Source: Aeromicrobium sp. Root344
GTDB taxonomy: Bacteria > Actinomycetota > Actinomycetes > Propionibacteriales > Nocardioidaceae
DNA: 64,000 nucleotides
Assembly (NCBI RefSeq): GCF_001425755.1
Contig: NZ_LMDH01000001.1
Location: 303,112-367,111, forward strand
Direction: 5' to 3'
Below are positions 8,237 to 15,367 of the stretch, piece after piece. Both the position numbers and the translations under genes were made by a program. The notes beneath the pieces are model-generated. The model saw only the letters and a program-made list of their open reading frames with translations, was not told the origin of the DNA and did no database searches. The first letter of the stretch is position 1, and each line of letters starts with the position of its first letter.

Positions 8237-9520
8237 TCACGGGCCGCGATAACCGAGAAACGCGCGCATATCCGCCAATTCGGCTTCCGCCTCCCGATCC
8301 ATCGCCCGGTCTACTCGTCTAGACATGATGAGGAATCCGACGACCCCCAGAGTTAGCACGGCCAGAGCGGCGACCATGATCTCGAACGCTGCAACGCTGC
8401 CAGAGCGTCCGGGCAACCAAGTATTCGCTCCAAAGAATCCGACGATCAGGGTTGGAACAAGGAACACTGCGGCCAGAATCTCAATCTGATGCTGACCTCG
8501 TTCCTGCCTCCTTCGCGCCCCCTCCTCGGTCTCACTGTGCAACATGTTGAAGGAGGAACGCAGCGTGGCGGCAAGCTCCTGACCCCGCTCTAGGGCGCGA
8601 TCGATTCGTGTATCGACGCTCGAGCACAGGGCGTGGTCGGTGGCACCAAGCAGCCACGCTTTACTGATGTCCTTCTGAACGCCTGGTGGGTTCAGTGGGG
8701 CGAGCCACTTGCGGAACAGTGCTGTTGAACCCCAAAGCTCGGCCAGCGGCCGACGCTCGGTGCGCCGACCAACGTAGAGCCCGATTTCCCACTGCTCAAG
8801 CCACTCGTGGAGCTTCCGGAGGGTTGGCGCGTAGGTGAGAGCCAATTCCTCCATCACCAGGATGCCAAGGTCAGCAGCCGTGTGCCCGACCGCCCCGAGA
8901 TCAGCGGCCCAGCGGCTCTCTACTGCCCGAATGAGAGCGTCGCGACCTTCGCTCGGTTCTTCCCGCTCCAAATGAATGCCGCGGTAGATCGATCGGGGAT
9001 GCCAACAACTGATGAGCCACCCGTCGCCGGCGATCATCTCCACCGGTTGCAGAGCGATCCGCCCTGGAGGCTCGAAGTCATCTCGCTCCTCGGCAGGACT
9101 GATGCTCCTCGCTTCAACCGAGAACGCGGAGACTTTACGTATTTTTCCCGCCGCGTAGTCGATTGTGCCGGGCAGCGAATCAGGTGTCAGGAGGTCTTCG
9201 AGCATCTCGCGATCCAGACCGGGGCACGACGACGAGAGCTTGGCCAGGCATTCATCCAATGCCGTCGAGGAAGACTCGAAGTCGATCCACAGCGCTGTCC
9301 CAGAAGGGCGTTCTCCATCGAGGGTCCCCGAAGTATGTGGCTGCCCCGCCACCCAAGAGGTCACTCGCCAAGGCGACGATTCGGTTCCAGCCCCGGGTAC
9401 GTCGTCGACAACAGTCGATCGGCCCGGTAGTCGGCTGACTTCTGTCTTCTGTCGATCTCTGTCGATCTGTTCGTCGTCCTGCATCGCGTCTACCTCAATG
9501 AGCTTCGCCGGGCATTGCAT
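8237..9520 (-). CDS. CorA-like divalent-cation transporter family protein with GAN in place of GMN
   Basis: A 427-residue protein with a long soluble N-terminal domain, a helical stalk and two C-terminal membrane segments (about 345-366 and 376-398), the architecture of CorA/ZntB channels. The family signature GMN at the end of TM1 reads GFFGANTW here. In CorA, GMN is needed for selective Mg2+ entry, so ion choice may differ or the protein may have another role. An alternative start is Met13 (9484). Codon use and GC are lower than in the neighbours, fitting acquired DNA. The family assignment is from architecture, not strong identity. Confidence 0.62.
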   Translation of the reverse strand: MQCPAKLIEVDAMQDDEQIDRDRQKTEVSRLPGRSTVVDDVPGAGTESSPWRVTSWVAGQPHTSGTLDGERPSGTALWIDFESSSTALDECLAKLSSSCPGLDREMLEDLLTPDSLPGTIDYAAGKIRKVSAFSVEARSISPAEERDDFEPPGRIALQPVEMIAGDGWLISCWHPRSIYRGIHLEREEPSEGRDALIRAVESRWAADLGAVGHTAADLGILVMEELALTYAPTLRKLHEWLEQWEIGLYVGRRTERRPLAELWGSTALFRKWLAPLNPPGVQKDISKAWLLGATDHALCSSVDTRIDRALERGQELAATLRSSFNMLHSETEEGARRRQERGQHQIEILAAVFLVPTLIVGFFGANTWLPGRSGSVAAFEIMVAALAVLTLGVVGFLIMSRRVDRAMDREAEAELADMRAFLGYRGP

Positions 9521-9532
9521 TTTGATGATGCC

Positions 9533-9551
9533 CCAGTGCCGGGACCACTGG
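9533..9551. promoter_or_regulatory. Palindrome upstream of the CorA-like gene
   Basis: CCAGTG, seven bases, CACTGG: a perfect 6-bp inverted repeat starting 13 bp upstream of the start codon. It could be an operator or a leader hairpin. No regulator is assigned. Confidence 0.3.
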
Positions 9552-9620
9552 TGTCAATTCACGAACACAGTTCGCGCGGTTGTCTTTGGACGGCATTCAA
9601 GACTCGCTCGATAGCCCATC

Positions 9621-9636
9621 CGCGGCGGAATGACGC
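9621..9636 (+). repeat. Short directional repeat, copy 2 (exact consensus)
   Basis: CGCGGCGGAATGACGC, identical to the copy at 9951. It lies in the gap between the CorA-like gene start and the 3' end of the next minus-strand gene. Confidence 0.7.
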
Positions 9637-9683
9637 GTGTCAAAACGACGCCTTTTGGGGCGAATGAGCGGGGCGACCGGGCC

Positions 9684-9929
9684 TCAATTCAAGGATGCCC
9701 GCGCCCTCACGATGAGTCGGCGACCAACGAACAGCCACGCGACTAGTGCAATCGGGATCAACCGGGGCTCCAGATGGTTGCCCTTACGGCTGCCGATGAG
9801 GATTGAAGGCTCATCCAGAATCCCTGGCCAAAGGGCCACCTGCGCGACGACAAGGGCCACAGCGCCCCACCATGCGAGCCGGAGCATCGATAGAAGTCGC
9901 CGATCGCTCACACGATTCATGACGGTCAT
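9684..9929 (-). CDS. Small two-TM membrane protein, hypothetical
   Basis: 81 residues from the ATG complement at 9927-9929; a second Met three codons later (9920) is equally possible. Two hydrophobic segments (about 19-38, AWWGAVALVVAQ..., and 57-74, LIPIALVAWLFVG) are separated by a charged loop with EPSILIGSRKGNHLEPR. The tail is basic (RRLIVRARASLN). It is bracketed by exact repeat copies at 9621 and 9951, so it forms a one-gene unit. I do not recognise a family. Confidence 0.5.
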   Translation of the reverse strand: MTVMNRVSDRRLLSMLRLAWWGAVALVVAQVALWPGILDEPSILIGSRKGNHLEPRLIPIALVAWLFVGRRLIVRARASLN

Positions 9930-9950
9930 CCTAGAACCGGAGCGAGAGTT

Positions 9951-9966
9951 CGCGGCGGAATGACGC
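9951..9966 (+). repeat. Short directional repeat, copy 3 (exact consensus)
   Basis: CGCGGCGGAATGACGC, between the 81-residue membrane protein gene and the hydrolase gene. Here alone it is followed by ATTCGCG, which can pair back with the repeat. Confidence 0.7.
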
Positions 9967-10066
9967 ATTCGCGAGCTTTGTTGCGTTGCATTGCGGTGTC
10001 GCTGGCGCGACGAAGATTTGCGTGCGCGGTGCCTGATCGGTCTTCCCGCAACACCGCGCGGGCCCC

Positions 10067-10900
10067 TCAGTGTTCGCTGCTGAAGAACCGTAGCAACAGC
10101 GGGCCGACGATCTGTGGGTCGACGACGTGATCCGGCCCCTCGAGGGTCTCCCGTTGAGCGTGGGGTAGGAGGTCTGCAAGCTCGTCGGCTGCGCGGTCGA
10201 AGAAGTCCGAGGGCAGGCCCGCCATGTAGGGGACCGTGATCGGCCCTCCGGTGGTGACCAGGACCGGTTGGGTGACCGTTGCCAGTCGATCGGCCGGCAA
10301 CCGGTAGTGGTTGAGGAAGAGGCTGTCGTGGACCAGCGTGGGCGCGAGGGCGACCGAATCGGCCCAATGCGCCGTCTGCTTGCCTGCCGCTTTCCTGGCC
10401 GCGATGTTGTCGTCGGAGGCGCCGGTCATGCGCATGAACAGTTCGAGAACCTCCTCGTCTCGCCCGGCGTCGAAGGCGCGTCGGGTGTCCGCGACGTACT
10501 CCTCGAATCGCGGGCGTATGTCGTCCCCGACCACGTAGGGCACCTCCCACACGGCGATCGTGTCGATGGCTGACCCTGCCGCGGCGGCTTCCAGCGCCAG
10601 AGCGCCACCAGAGGACGCCCCGAACAGGTGTGCCGAGCCGCCCGCCTCCGCGATCAACGCATCCAGGTCCTCGATCTCCCTCTCCACGGCGTAGGGCTCG
10701 GTGAAGCCGCTCGCGCCGCGTCCCCGACGGGCATAGTTGTAAACCGTGAAGTGCTCGGCGAGAGCAGGTATCAAGGGAGCGTTCTCGGCTCCGTCGTCCT
10801 GTGCGCCGCCTACCAGGACGACAGCCGGACCGCTTCCCTTCCGGTCGTAGGCGATGGTGGTGCCATCGTTTGATGTCACGCGAAAGGCCATCTCGGTCAT
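10067..10900 (-). CDS. Alpha/beta-fold hydrolase
   Basis: 277 residues with the alpha/beta-hydrolase order: oxyanion strand VVLVGGAQDD, then YARRGRGASG, nucleophile elbow GASSG (Ser96), a helical cap, and the catalytic His in LEGPDHVVDP near residue 257. The reaction is hydrolysis of an ester or a similar bond; the substrate is unknown. The gene lies 27 bp after doxX-like and downstream of padR-like on the same strand, so it probably belongs to a PadR-controlled operon. A start at Met4 (10891) is possible. Confidence 0.85.
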   Translation of the reverse strand: MTEMAFRVTSNDGTTIAYDRKGSGPAVVLVGGAQDDGAENAPLIPALAEHFTVYNYARRGRGASGFTEPYAVEREIEDLDALIAEAGGSAHLFGASSGGALALEAAAAGSAIDTIAVWEVPYVVGDDIRPRFEEYVADTRRAFDAGRDEEVLELFMRMTGASDDNIAARKAAGKQTAHWADSVALAPTLVHDSLFLNHYRLPADRLATVTQPVLVTTGGPITVPYMAGLPSDFFDRAADELADLLPHAQRETLEGPDHVVDPQIVGPLLLRFFSSEH

Positions 10901-10927
10901 CTCACATCTCCGTTCGAGAGGTTTGTC

Positions 10928-11350
10928 TCAGCGCCTGAGCAGCGTGCCGACGACGGCCTCGGTACGCGACCACCGCACCCCTGCGATCACGGCCGCCACG
11001 ACGAGAAGGGCGAGCGGCAGCCAAGGCCTCTGCTCGAGCACGAACTGATCAGTGATGACAGCACCGGTCAGCAATGCCGCCAACCCGAGACTGGCCAGGC
11101 CCGCCAGAGCCGGGATCAGAAGTCCAACCCCTCCCGCGACCTCCAGCACTCCGACCAGGTACCGGAGCCACTGGCCAGCCCCGATGTCGGCGAACATGTC
11201 CACCATGACCGGGTCGCCGGCGAGCTTCGAGATTCCGCCGCCGGCGATGATCGCCGCCAGCACGCCTTGCAGAATCCAGACCCCGATGCTGCTCGCCCGC
11301 CCGGGCGTGTGCGCAACGGTTTCCGAGTCTTTCTTGAGGATGGTGCTCAT
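10928..11350 (-). CDS. DoxX-family membrane protein
   Basis: 140 residues from the ATG complement at 11348-11350, which has AAGGAGAG upstream; the frame is open further but lacks a ribosome site. It has four predicted membrane segments: VWILQGVLAAIIAGGGISKL, RYLVGVLEVAGGVGLLIPAL, LGLAALLTGAVI and PLALLVVAAVIAGV. The GGISKL...LVGVLEVAGGVGLL pattern is typical of DoxX/DoxD-like proteins. Function is uncertain; relatives include thiosulfate:quinone oxidoreductase subunits and oxidative-stress membrane partners. It is followed at 27 bp by the hydrolase. Confidence 0.8.
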   Translation of the reverse strand: MSTILKKDSETVAHTPGRASSIGVWILQGVLAAIIAGGGISKLAGDPVMVDMFADIGAGQWLRYLVGVLEVAGGVGLLIPALAGLASLGLAALLTGAVITDQFVLEQRPWLPLALLVVAAVIAGVRWSRTEAVVGTLLRR

Positions 11351-11383
11351 TCGGCTCTCCTTGCCGTGTCCGGGCGCGATCAA

Positions 11384-11400
11384 CTAGTCAAGTTTGATTA
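11384..11400. promoter_or_regulatory. Operator-like direct repeat, unit A (doxX promoter)
   Basis: CTAGTCAAGTTTGATTA. It matches unit B at 11429-11445 in 16 of 17 bases with a 45-bp start-to-start distance. It lies just upstream of the DoxX/hydrolase genes, so it probably binds the PadR encoded next door. It does not look like the ATGT-N8-ACAT PadR consensus. Confidence 0.5.
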
Positions 11401-11428
11401 CTCGGCCAAAGTAGACGAGGAGGAAGGT

Positions 11429-11445
11429 CTAGTCAAGGTTGATTA
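11429..11445. promoter_or_regulatory. Operator-like direct repeat, unit B (overlaps the padR stop codon)
   Basis: CTAGTCAAGGTTGATTA. Its last three bases are the complement of the padR-like stop codon. Paired with unit A in the promoter of the doxX-hydrolase genes. Confidence 0.5.
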
Positions 11446-12015
11446 GGGGACCGTTCGCCACGAACCCGGATCATCGGCCATGGTGTAGGCGCCCTCAGCC
11501 AGTCGTTCGCTCAGGCTCTTCGCCCACTCCAGTTCGGTGCGTGCGTGTCCCGCCCACAGTTCGGCCTGATCGCGGACGTGTTCGGGAATGTCGGGGTTCG
11601 GGTGCTCCCGCCACTCGGTCTGGACTACGAGCTCCGCTTCCAGGCGCGCGACCCGCTCGTTGACGTGCGCGATGGCATCTGTCCTGGTCAGCATGGGCAA
11701 CATGGCGATCGACGCGTTGAGCATGGCCGGGTCGTGGGTGCGCCGCAGACCGTCGCGGACCAGATCGATGATCTCGTCACGCCCCCGAGCTGTCACGCGA
11801 TACAGAACGCGCTCCGGCCCGGAGTTGCCCGGCTCGGCGTGTTCGGTGAGGAGGCCATCAGCCGCCGCCTTCTTCAGCGCGTGATAAATCGAGCCGGGCT
11901 TGATCTTGGCCCAACTCTCCACACCCCAGCTCTGCAGCTCGGACCGCACCTGGTAGCCATGCGCGCCGCCGGAAAGGTGCACGACACCGAGTACCAGGAG
12001 CTTCGTCGCCGACAT
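11443..12015 (-). CDS. PadR-family transcriptional regulator
   Basis: 190 residues from the ATG complement at 12013-12015. The N-terminal winged helix is recognisable: LLVLGVVHLSGGAHGYQVRSEL, then WAKIKPGSIYHALKKAAADGLL (the PadR G-S-I-Y-H-L motif), followed by the YRVTARGRDEI wing. A C-terminal helical dimerisation domain follows. It precedes doxX and the hydrolase on the same strand and probably represses them through the CTAGTCAAG repeats. The effector is unknown. Confidence 0.88.
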   Translation of the reverse strand: MSATKLLVLGVVHLSGGAHGYQVRSELQSWGVESWAKIKPGSIYHALKKAAADGLLTEHAEPGNSGPERVLYRVTARGRDEIIDLVRDGLRRTHDPAMLNASIAMLPMLTRTDAIAHVNERVARLEAELVVQTEWREHPNPDIPEHVRDQAELWAGHARTELEWAKSLSERLAEGAYTMADDPGSWRTVP

Positions 12016-12196
12016 GCGCCCACCTCCGCTCAATCTGCTCGGACTCGCTCCACTGCGTGCCCTCCAGCGTGGTGTCAACTCCACCCACACTAGGGTGCCC
12101 TCCTGGTCCGGGGTGGTGTCAGCACTGACCTACAAACGGTGCCGGCGGAAACCTCCAAAGCCATGGCGTTCTGTCTCCCGGACGTGCCCGACTACT

Positions 12197-12212
12197 CGCG
12201 GCGGAATGATGC
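12197..12212 (+). repeat. Short directional repeat, copy 4
   Basis: CGCGGCGGAATGATGC, one mismatch to the consensus (C to T). It stands between the start of padR-like and the 3' end of the methyltransferase gene. The rest of the 230-bp gap holds no other clear feature. Confidence 0.65.
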
Positions 12213-12245
12213 TGGGTCGATCGCACGTCGATCTTGCCCTCGGGT

Positions 12246-12875
12246 TCAGACTGTGGCCAGCATGACCCGACCTTCGGGCGCGTCGGCCGAACCTTTGACG
12301 ATCTGTTTGACGGAGCCGAAGCCGGCTGTGGTTGCTAGCTTTGTCACTTCGTCATCCGTGTCGTAGAGCTGGTGGCCTGCTGGAGGAAAGCGTCGCTGAG
12401 CCATTGCCGGCATGTTCTGCTTGAGCTGATAGCCGATCGCGAGAAGCCCCCGTGGTCCAAGAAGACTTCGAATCTGTGCCATCTCGGCGACAGGATCCCG
12501 CCAGAAGTAGAGCACGTGATTGGCCATCACGATGTCAGCGGGCGCACCGGCGCGCAGCGCTGACACGCCTCCCTCAAGTAGCGTCAGGCGACCGGCAGAA
12601 ACTGCCAACCGATTGCGCTTCCTGGATTGCGCCAGCATGACCGATGAGACATCGATGCCCCATACCTGTGCTTCGGGGAACTGTGCGAGCAGCGCTTCCA
12701 AACCCACGCCGGGACCAGGACCGAGCTCAGCGACTCGTTCCACCCCACTGTCATGATGTGCCGACGCCTGTTGCGCCACCCACCTACTGAGCTCGGCGTT
12801 GCCCTTGGCCATACCGCGTCCGACAACCGCACCGAGAAAGCCAGAAGGATGACCGAACTGCTGCGCAAGACCCAT
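12246..12875 (-). CDS. Class I SAM-dependent methyltransferase
   Basis: 209 residues. Motif I is VAELGPGPGVGLEAL near residues 47-61, the acidic end of strand beta-2 is VWGIDVSSVML, and motif IV is DIVMANHVLYFW, followed by LGPRGLLAIGY. This is the Methyltransf_11/UbiE-like small-molecule type. The substrate is unknown. It is a single-gene unit bounded by repeat copies at 12197 and 12952. Confidence 0.85.
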   Translation of the reverse strand: MGLAQQFGHPSGFLGAVVGRGMAKGNAELSRWVAQQASAHHDSGVERVAELGPGPGVGLEALLAQFPEAQVWGIDVSSVMLAQSRKRNRLAVSAGRLTLLEGGVSALRAGAPADIVMANHVLYFWRDPVAEMAQIRSLLGPRGLLAIGYQLKQNMPAMAQRRFPPAGHQLYDTDDEVTKLATTAGFGSVKQIVKGSADAPEGRVMLATV

Positions 12876-12951
12876 CAGCGCATTATGGGGGGTCTCATGA
12901 CGAGCGACAAGGTGCCTCTGGCAATCGACCAGATGGGGCGATCTGCTGAAA

Positions 12952-12967
12952 CGCGGGGGAATGACGC
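12952..12967 (+). repeat. Short directional repeat, copy 5
   Basis: CGCGGGGGAATGACGC, one mismatch to the consensus. It lies between the methyltransferase start and the 3' end of the 62-residue membrane protein gene. Confidence 0.6.
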
Positions 12968-12992
12968 ACCTGCCGAAGCAACGACGGACCGG

Positions 12993-13181
12993 CTATTTGC
13001 GAGATGACTGCCGGGTCATCATCAGTCTGCTGAAGAGATATCCACCTGCGCAGAGCAGACCGAGCCCGAGATACCCCCACTGGCGTGCAGATGCTCCGGC
13101 GACAACCAGAAAAGCGGCGAGACTCACACCGACGATGTTGAACCGCTTGCCCCAGACGGCGAATTTCGCCGGTCGGATCAC
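12993..13181 (-). CDS. Small two-TM membrane protein, hypothetical
   Basis: 62 residues: MIRPAKFAVWGKRFNIVG, then hydrophobic VSLAAFLVVAGASA and YLGLGLLCAGGYLFSRLM, with a basic tail. The size and two-TM form resemble the 81-residue protein at 9684, but I see no clear sequence identity. It stands alone between repeats at 12952 and 13268. No family is recognised; the gene call rests on the open frame and membrane-like composition. Confidence 0.45.
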   Translation of the reverse strand: MIRPAKFAVWGKRFNIVGVSLAAFLVVAGASARQWGYLGLGLLCAGGYLFSRLMMTRQSSRK

Positions 13182-13267
13182 CGCCGTCCTCGCTTTTCGG
13201 CACTAGACCAAGTTCTCACAAGGTGATTCGATCGGCACGCGATCCAGCGAGCGACAGGGCGTGCGCA

Positions 13268-13280
13268 CGCGGCGGAATGG
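13268..13280 (+). repeat. Short directional repeat, copy 6 (partial)
   Basis: CGCGGCGGAATGG, matching the first 12 bases of the consensus. It lies between the 62-residue membrane gene and the SDR at 13307, close to where GC returns to the chromosomal level. Confidence 0.55.
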
Positions 13281-13306
13281 GACACCATCCCAGGTTGGGC
13301 GAGCTG

Positions 13307-14071
13307 CTAACTAATCGGGGTCGTCCGGCCAGCTGCGGTGCCGCCGTCGATGACGAGCTCGGTGCCCGTCACGTACGCGCTGTCGTCGGAGGCGAGGAAC
13401 AGCGCTGCCCTGGCGACCTCCTCCGCGGTCCCTCGCCGGGCGAGCGGGATGCTGGCGACGTACGCGGACCAGTCGGTGTCGTCGAAGTCGGGCCGGTCCG
13501 TGATCGGTGTCGCGATGCTTCCGGGACAGATCGTGTTGACCCGAATGCCGCGATCGGCGACCTCGAGCGCCGCCACGCGGGCCATCAGGGTCACCGCCGC
13601 CTTCGACGCGCCGTAGGCGCCGAGCCCAGCCGTCGCCTCGAGACCGCGCAGCGATCCGATCGTGACGATCGAGGCTCCGGGACCGGTCATCGATCGCGCA
13701 GCCGCCCGGACGCCGAGGAATGTACCGATGACATTGAGGTCCAGCAGCCGGCGCAGCTCGTCGACGGACGTCTCGGCCAGCGGCGAACGCAACGCCGCTC
13801 CCGCCGACGTCACCAACGTGGTCCACGTCCCCAGCTCGTCGACGACCGAGGCCCAGCCGTCCTCAGACGTCACGTCGAGGTGGCGATACGTCGCCCGCTC
13901 GCCCAGCCGAGAGGCCAACTCCGAGCCCGCCGCATCGGCGACGTCGGTCAGCATGACCGTCGCGCCCTCGGCGACAAACAGGTCAGCCACAGCCGCACCG
14001 ATCCCGCTCGCCGCACCGGTGATCAGCACCGACCGGCCGGCCATGCGCTCGTACGAGGGCAGCTGACTCAT
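13307..14071 (-). CDS. SDR-family oxidoreductase
   Basis: 254 residues from the ATG complement at 14069-14071 with AGGAG seven bases upstream; the longer upstream frame is not coding. It has TGAASGIG, LDVTSE, SIVTIGS (Ser) and YGASK (Tyr, Lys), then NTICPGSIATPI and the C-terminal YVTGTELVIDGGTAAG. It acts on an alcohol or ketone and lies downstream of a terminator that follows the ABC importer operon, so it has its own transcript or reads through. GC is high, so it belongs to the catabolic locus rather than the patch. Confidence 0.9.
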   Translation of the reverse strand: MSQLPSYERMAGRSVLITGAASGIGAAVADLFVAEGATVMLTDVADAAGSELASRLGERATYRHLDVTSEDGWASVVDELGTWTTLVTSAGAALRSPLAETSVDELRRLLDLNVIGTFLGVRAAARSMTGPGASIVTIGSLRGLEATAGLGAYGASKAAVTLMARVAALEVADRGIRVNTICPGSIATPITDRPDFDDTDWSAYVASIPLARRGTAEEVARAALFLASDDSAYVTGTELVIDGGTAAGRTTPIS

Positions 14072-14101
14072 GGATTCTCCTGTCGAACGGATGGAAAGCA
14101 G

Positions 14102-14139
14102 CCGGCACCGGCGCCCTGGAGGGGAGACGCCGGTGCCGG
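14102..14139 (-). terminator. Hairpin after the ABC importer operon
   Basis: A perfect 12-bp stem (CCGGCACCGGCG / CGCCGGTGCCGG) with a 14-base loop lies 21 bp past the stop of the substrate-binding protein gene. There is no strong U-run, as is usual in high-GC actinobacteria. Confidence 0.6.
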
Positions 14140-14159
14140 GTGCTGATTTCAGCCGAGGC

Positions 14160-15299
14160 TTACGAGACGCCCCAGACCTTGTCCCACTGCGCCTGGTAGT
14201 CCTCGACAACCGGGAACGGCTTGGACGTGTCCGACGGGACGGTGCTCTTCGTGATCAGCCAGTACGGCGGGCCCGCGTCGTTGACCGGCACGCCGGCCCA
14301 GTGACGGGCGAGCGCGTCGAGCATCAGGTAGTCGTACGAGAACAGGTCCGCCGGCACGAGGGCGTCGATCGAGCCCGCCTTCATGTCGGTGAAGTTCTGC
14401 GTGCCACCACCCTGCCCGACGATCTTGACCTTGTCGCCGAGGCCTGCGGCCTTGAGCGCCGCGGGCAGGCCCGTGCCGAGAGCGTCTGCCACCGAGAGCG
14501 CGATGTAGTTGACCTTGGGGTGGCTGCGCAGGTAGGAGATGATCCGGTCCGGCGCGTCCTTGCCCAGCGACGTCAGCGGGATGTCGAGGTTGTCGACCGA
14601 GCAGCTCGAGCAGTACTTCTTCATGCCGGCGTCGAACGTGTCGCCGACCTGCTTGAGGATCTGGAACGCCGAGATGTTGACGTACAGCGCGTTCGCCTTG
14701 CCCTTGCTGTCCGTGACGACCTGGGCGGCGAGGTAGTCGCCGATCGGACCGTTCTGCTTGTCGGTCGCGGTGTTGTAGAGCAGGCCGTCTCCGGCGGTGG
14801 CGAGCGAGCAGCAGGTCACGAACTGCACGCCGGCCTTCTTGGCGTCGGCGATCTGCTTGGAGTACGCGTCGCGGTCCGCCGCGTTGAGGATGACGGCGTC
14901 GGCACCGTTGCGGATCGCCGCGTCGATGGCGCCCTGCACCTTCTCGGCCGAGCCGTCGGTGGCGACCTGGTCGACCGTCCAGCCGAGCGACTTGGCGCCG
15001 GCCGCGAGGATCGGGCCCTGCAGCGCACAGGCCTCGACGCCACAGCTGACGAACGTGAGCTTCTTGCCCTTGGGGATCGGCTTGCCGACCGGGTCGGTGA
15101 CCGGGATCGTGGTCGGTCGCTCGGACGCCTTGGCCACGGTGGCCTCAGCCGCCTTCAGACCCGCCGAGTCGACCTTGGAGGACGAGCCGGACGAATCGCT
15201 TGAGCCGCACGCGGACGCTGTGACGAGGACCGCTGCCAGCACGATCGCCAGCGCACCGCCCTTGGCACGGCCGCGGAAGCTGCCAGGTTGCTTGGACAT
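14160..15299 (-). CDS. Sugar-type ABC transporter substrate-binding lipoprotein (PBP1/peripla_BP_4-like)
   Basis: 379 residues. A lipoprotein signal ends at LVTASAC with Cys31 as the lipidation site. The mature domain has two PBP1-type lobes: LTFVSCGVEACALQGPILAAG, NGADAVILNA, KKAGVQFVTCCS and VKIVGQGGGTQNF. It is Cys-rich for this family (SCGVEAC, TCCS, KYCSSCSV), as is the paralogue at 54746. The start at 15299 has GTGAG upstream; 15323 is an in-frame alternative. It captures a small ligand outside the membrane for the permease and ATPase that precede it in the operon; the neighbouring dehydrogenases suggest an alcohol or similar. Confidence 0.88.
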   Translation of the reverse strand: MSKQPGSFRGRAKGGALAIVLAAVLVTASACGSSDSSGSSSKVDSAGLKAAEATVAKASERPTTIPVTDPVGKPIPKGKKLTFVSCGVEACALQGPILAAGAKSLGWTVDQVATDGSAEKVQGAIDAAIRNGADAVILNAADRDAYSKQIADAKKAGVQFVTCCSLATAGDGLLYNTATDKQNGPIGDYLAAQVVTDSKGKANALYVNISAFQILKQVGDTFDAGMKKYCSSCSVDNLDIPLTSLGKDAPDRIISYLRSHPKVNYIALSVADALGTGLPAALKAAGLGDKVKIVGQGGGTQNFTDMKAGSIDALVPADLFSYDYLMLDALARHWAGVPVNDAGPPYWLITKSTVPSDTSKPFPVVEDYQAQWDKVWGVS

Positions 15300-15367
15300 T
15301 TTTCTCACTTTCTGTGTGGACATAACGCCCCGAGAGTTGGGTGGACCGGCCAGGGCCGGGTCTGGGA

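Larger units (their letters stand above)
8110..13306. mobile_element. Lower-GC, cassette-like gene patch with repeats at boundaries
   Basis: GC drops visibly compared with both flanks. All recognisable genes here run on the minus strand, and short copies of CGCGGCGGAATGACGC in one orientation stand at 8170, 9621, 9951, 12197, 12952 and 13268, at or between gene units. No integrase, transposase or tRNA is present in this part. The layout suggests stepwise acquisition, but the mechanism is unknown and neither end is sharply defined. Confidence 0.4.

Noticed and set aside
8110..13306. Classical integron attC sites and integrase in the patch
   Set aside because: I found no paired RYYYAAC/GTTRRRY cores with imperfect hairpins, and no tyrosine recombinase gene in the window.
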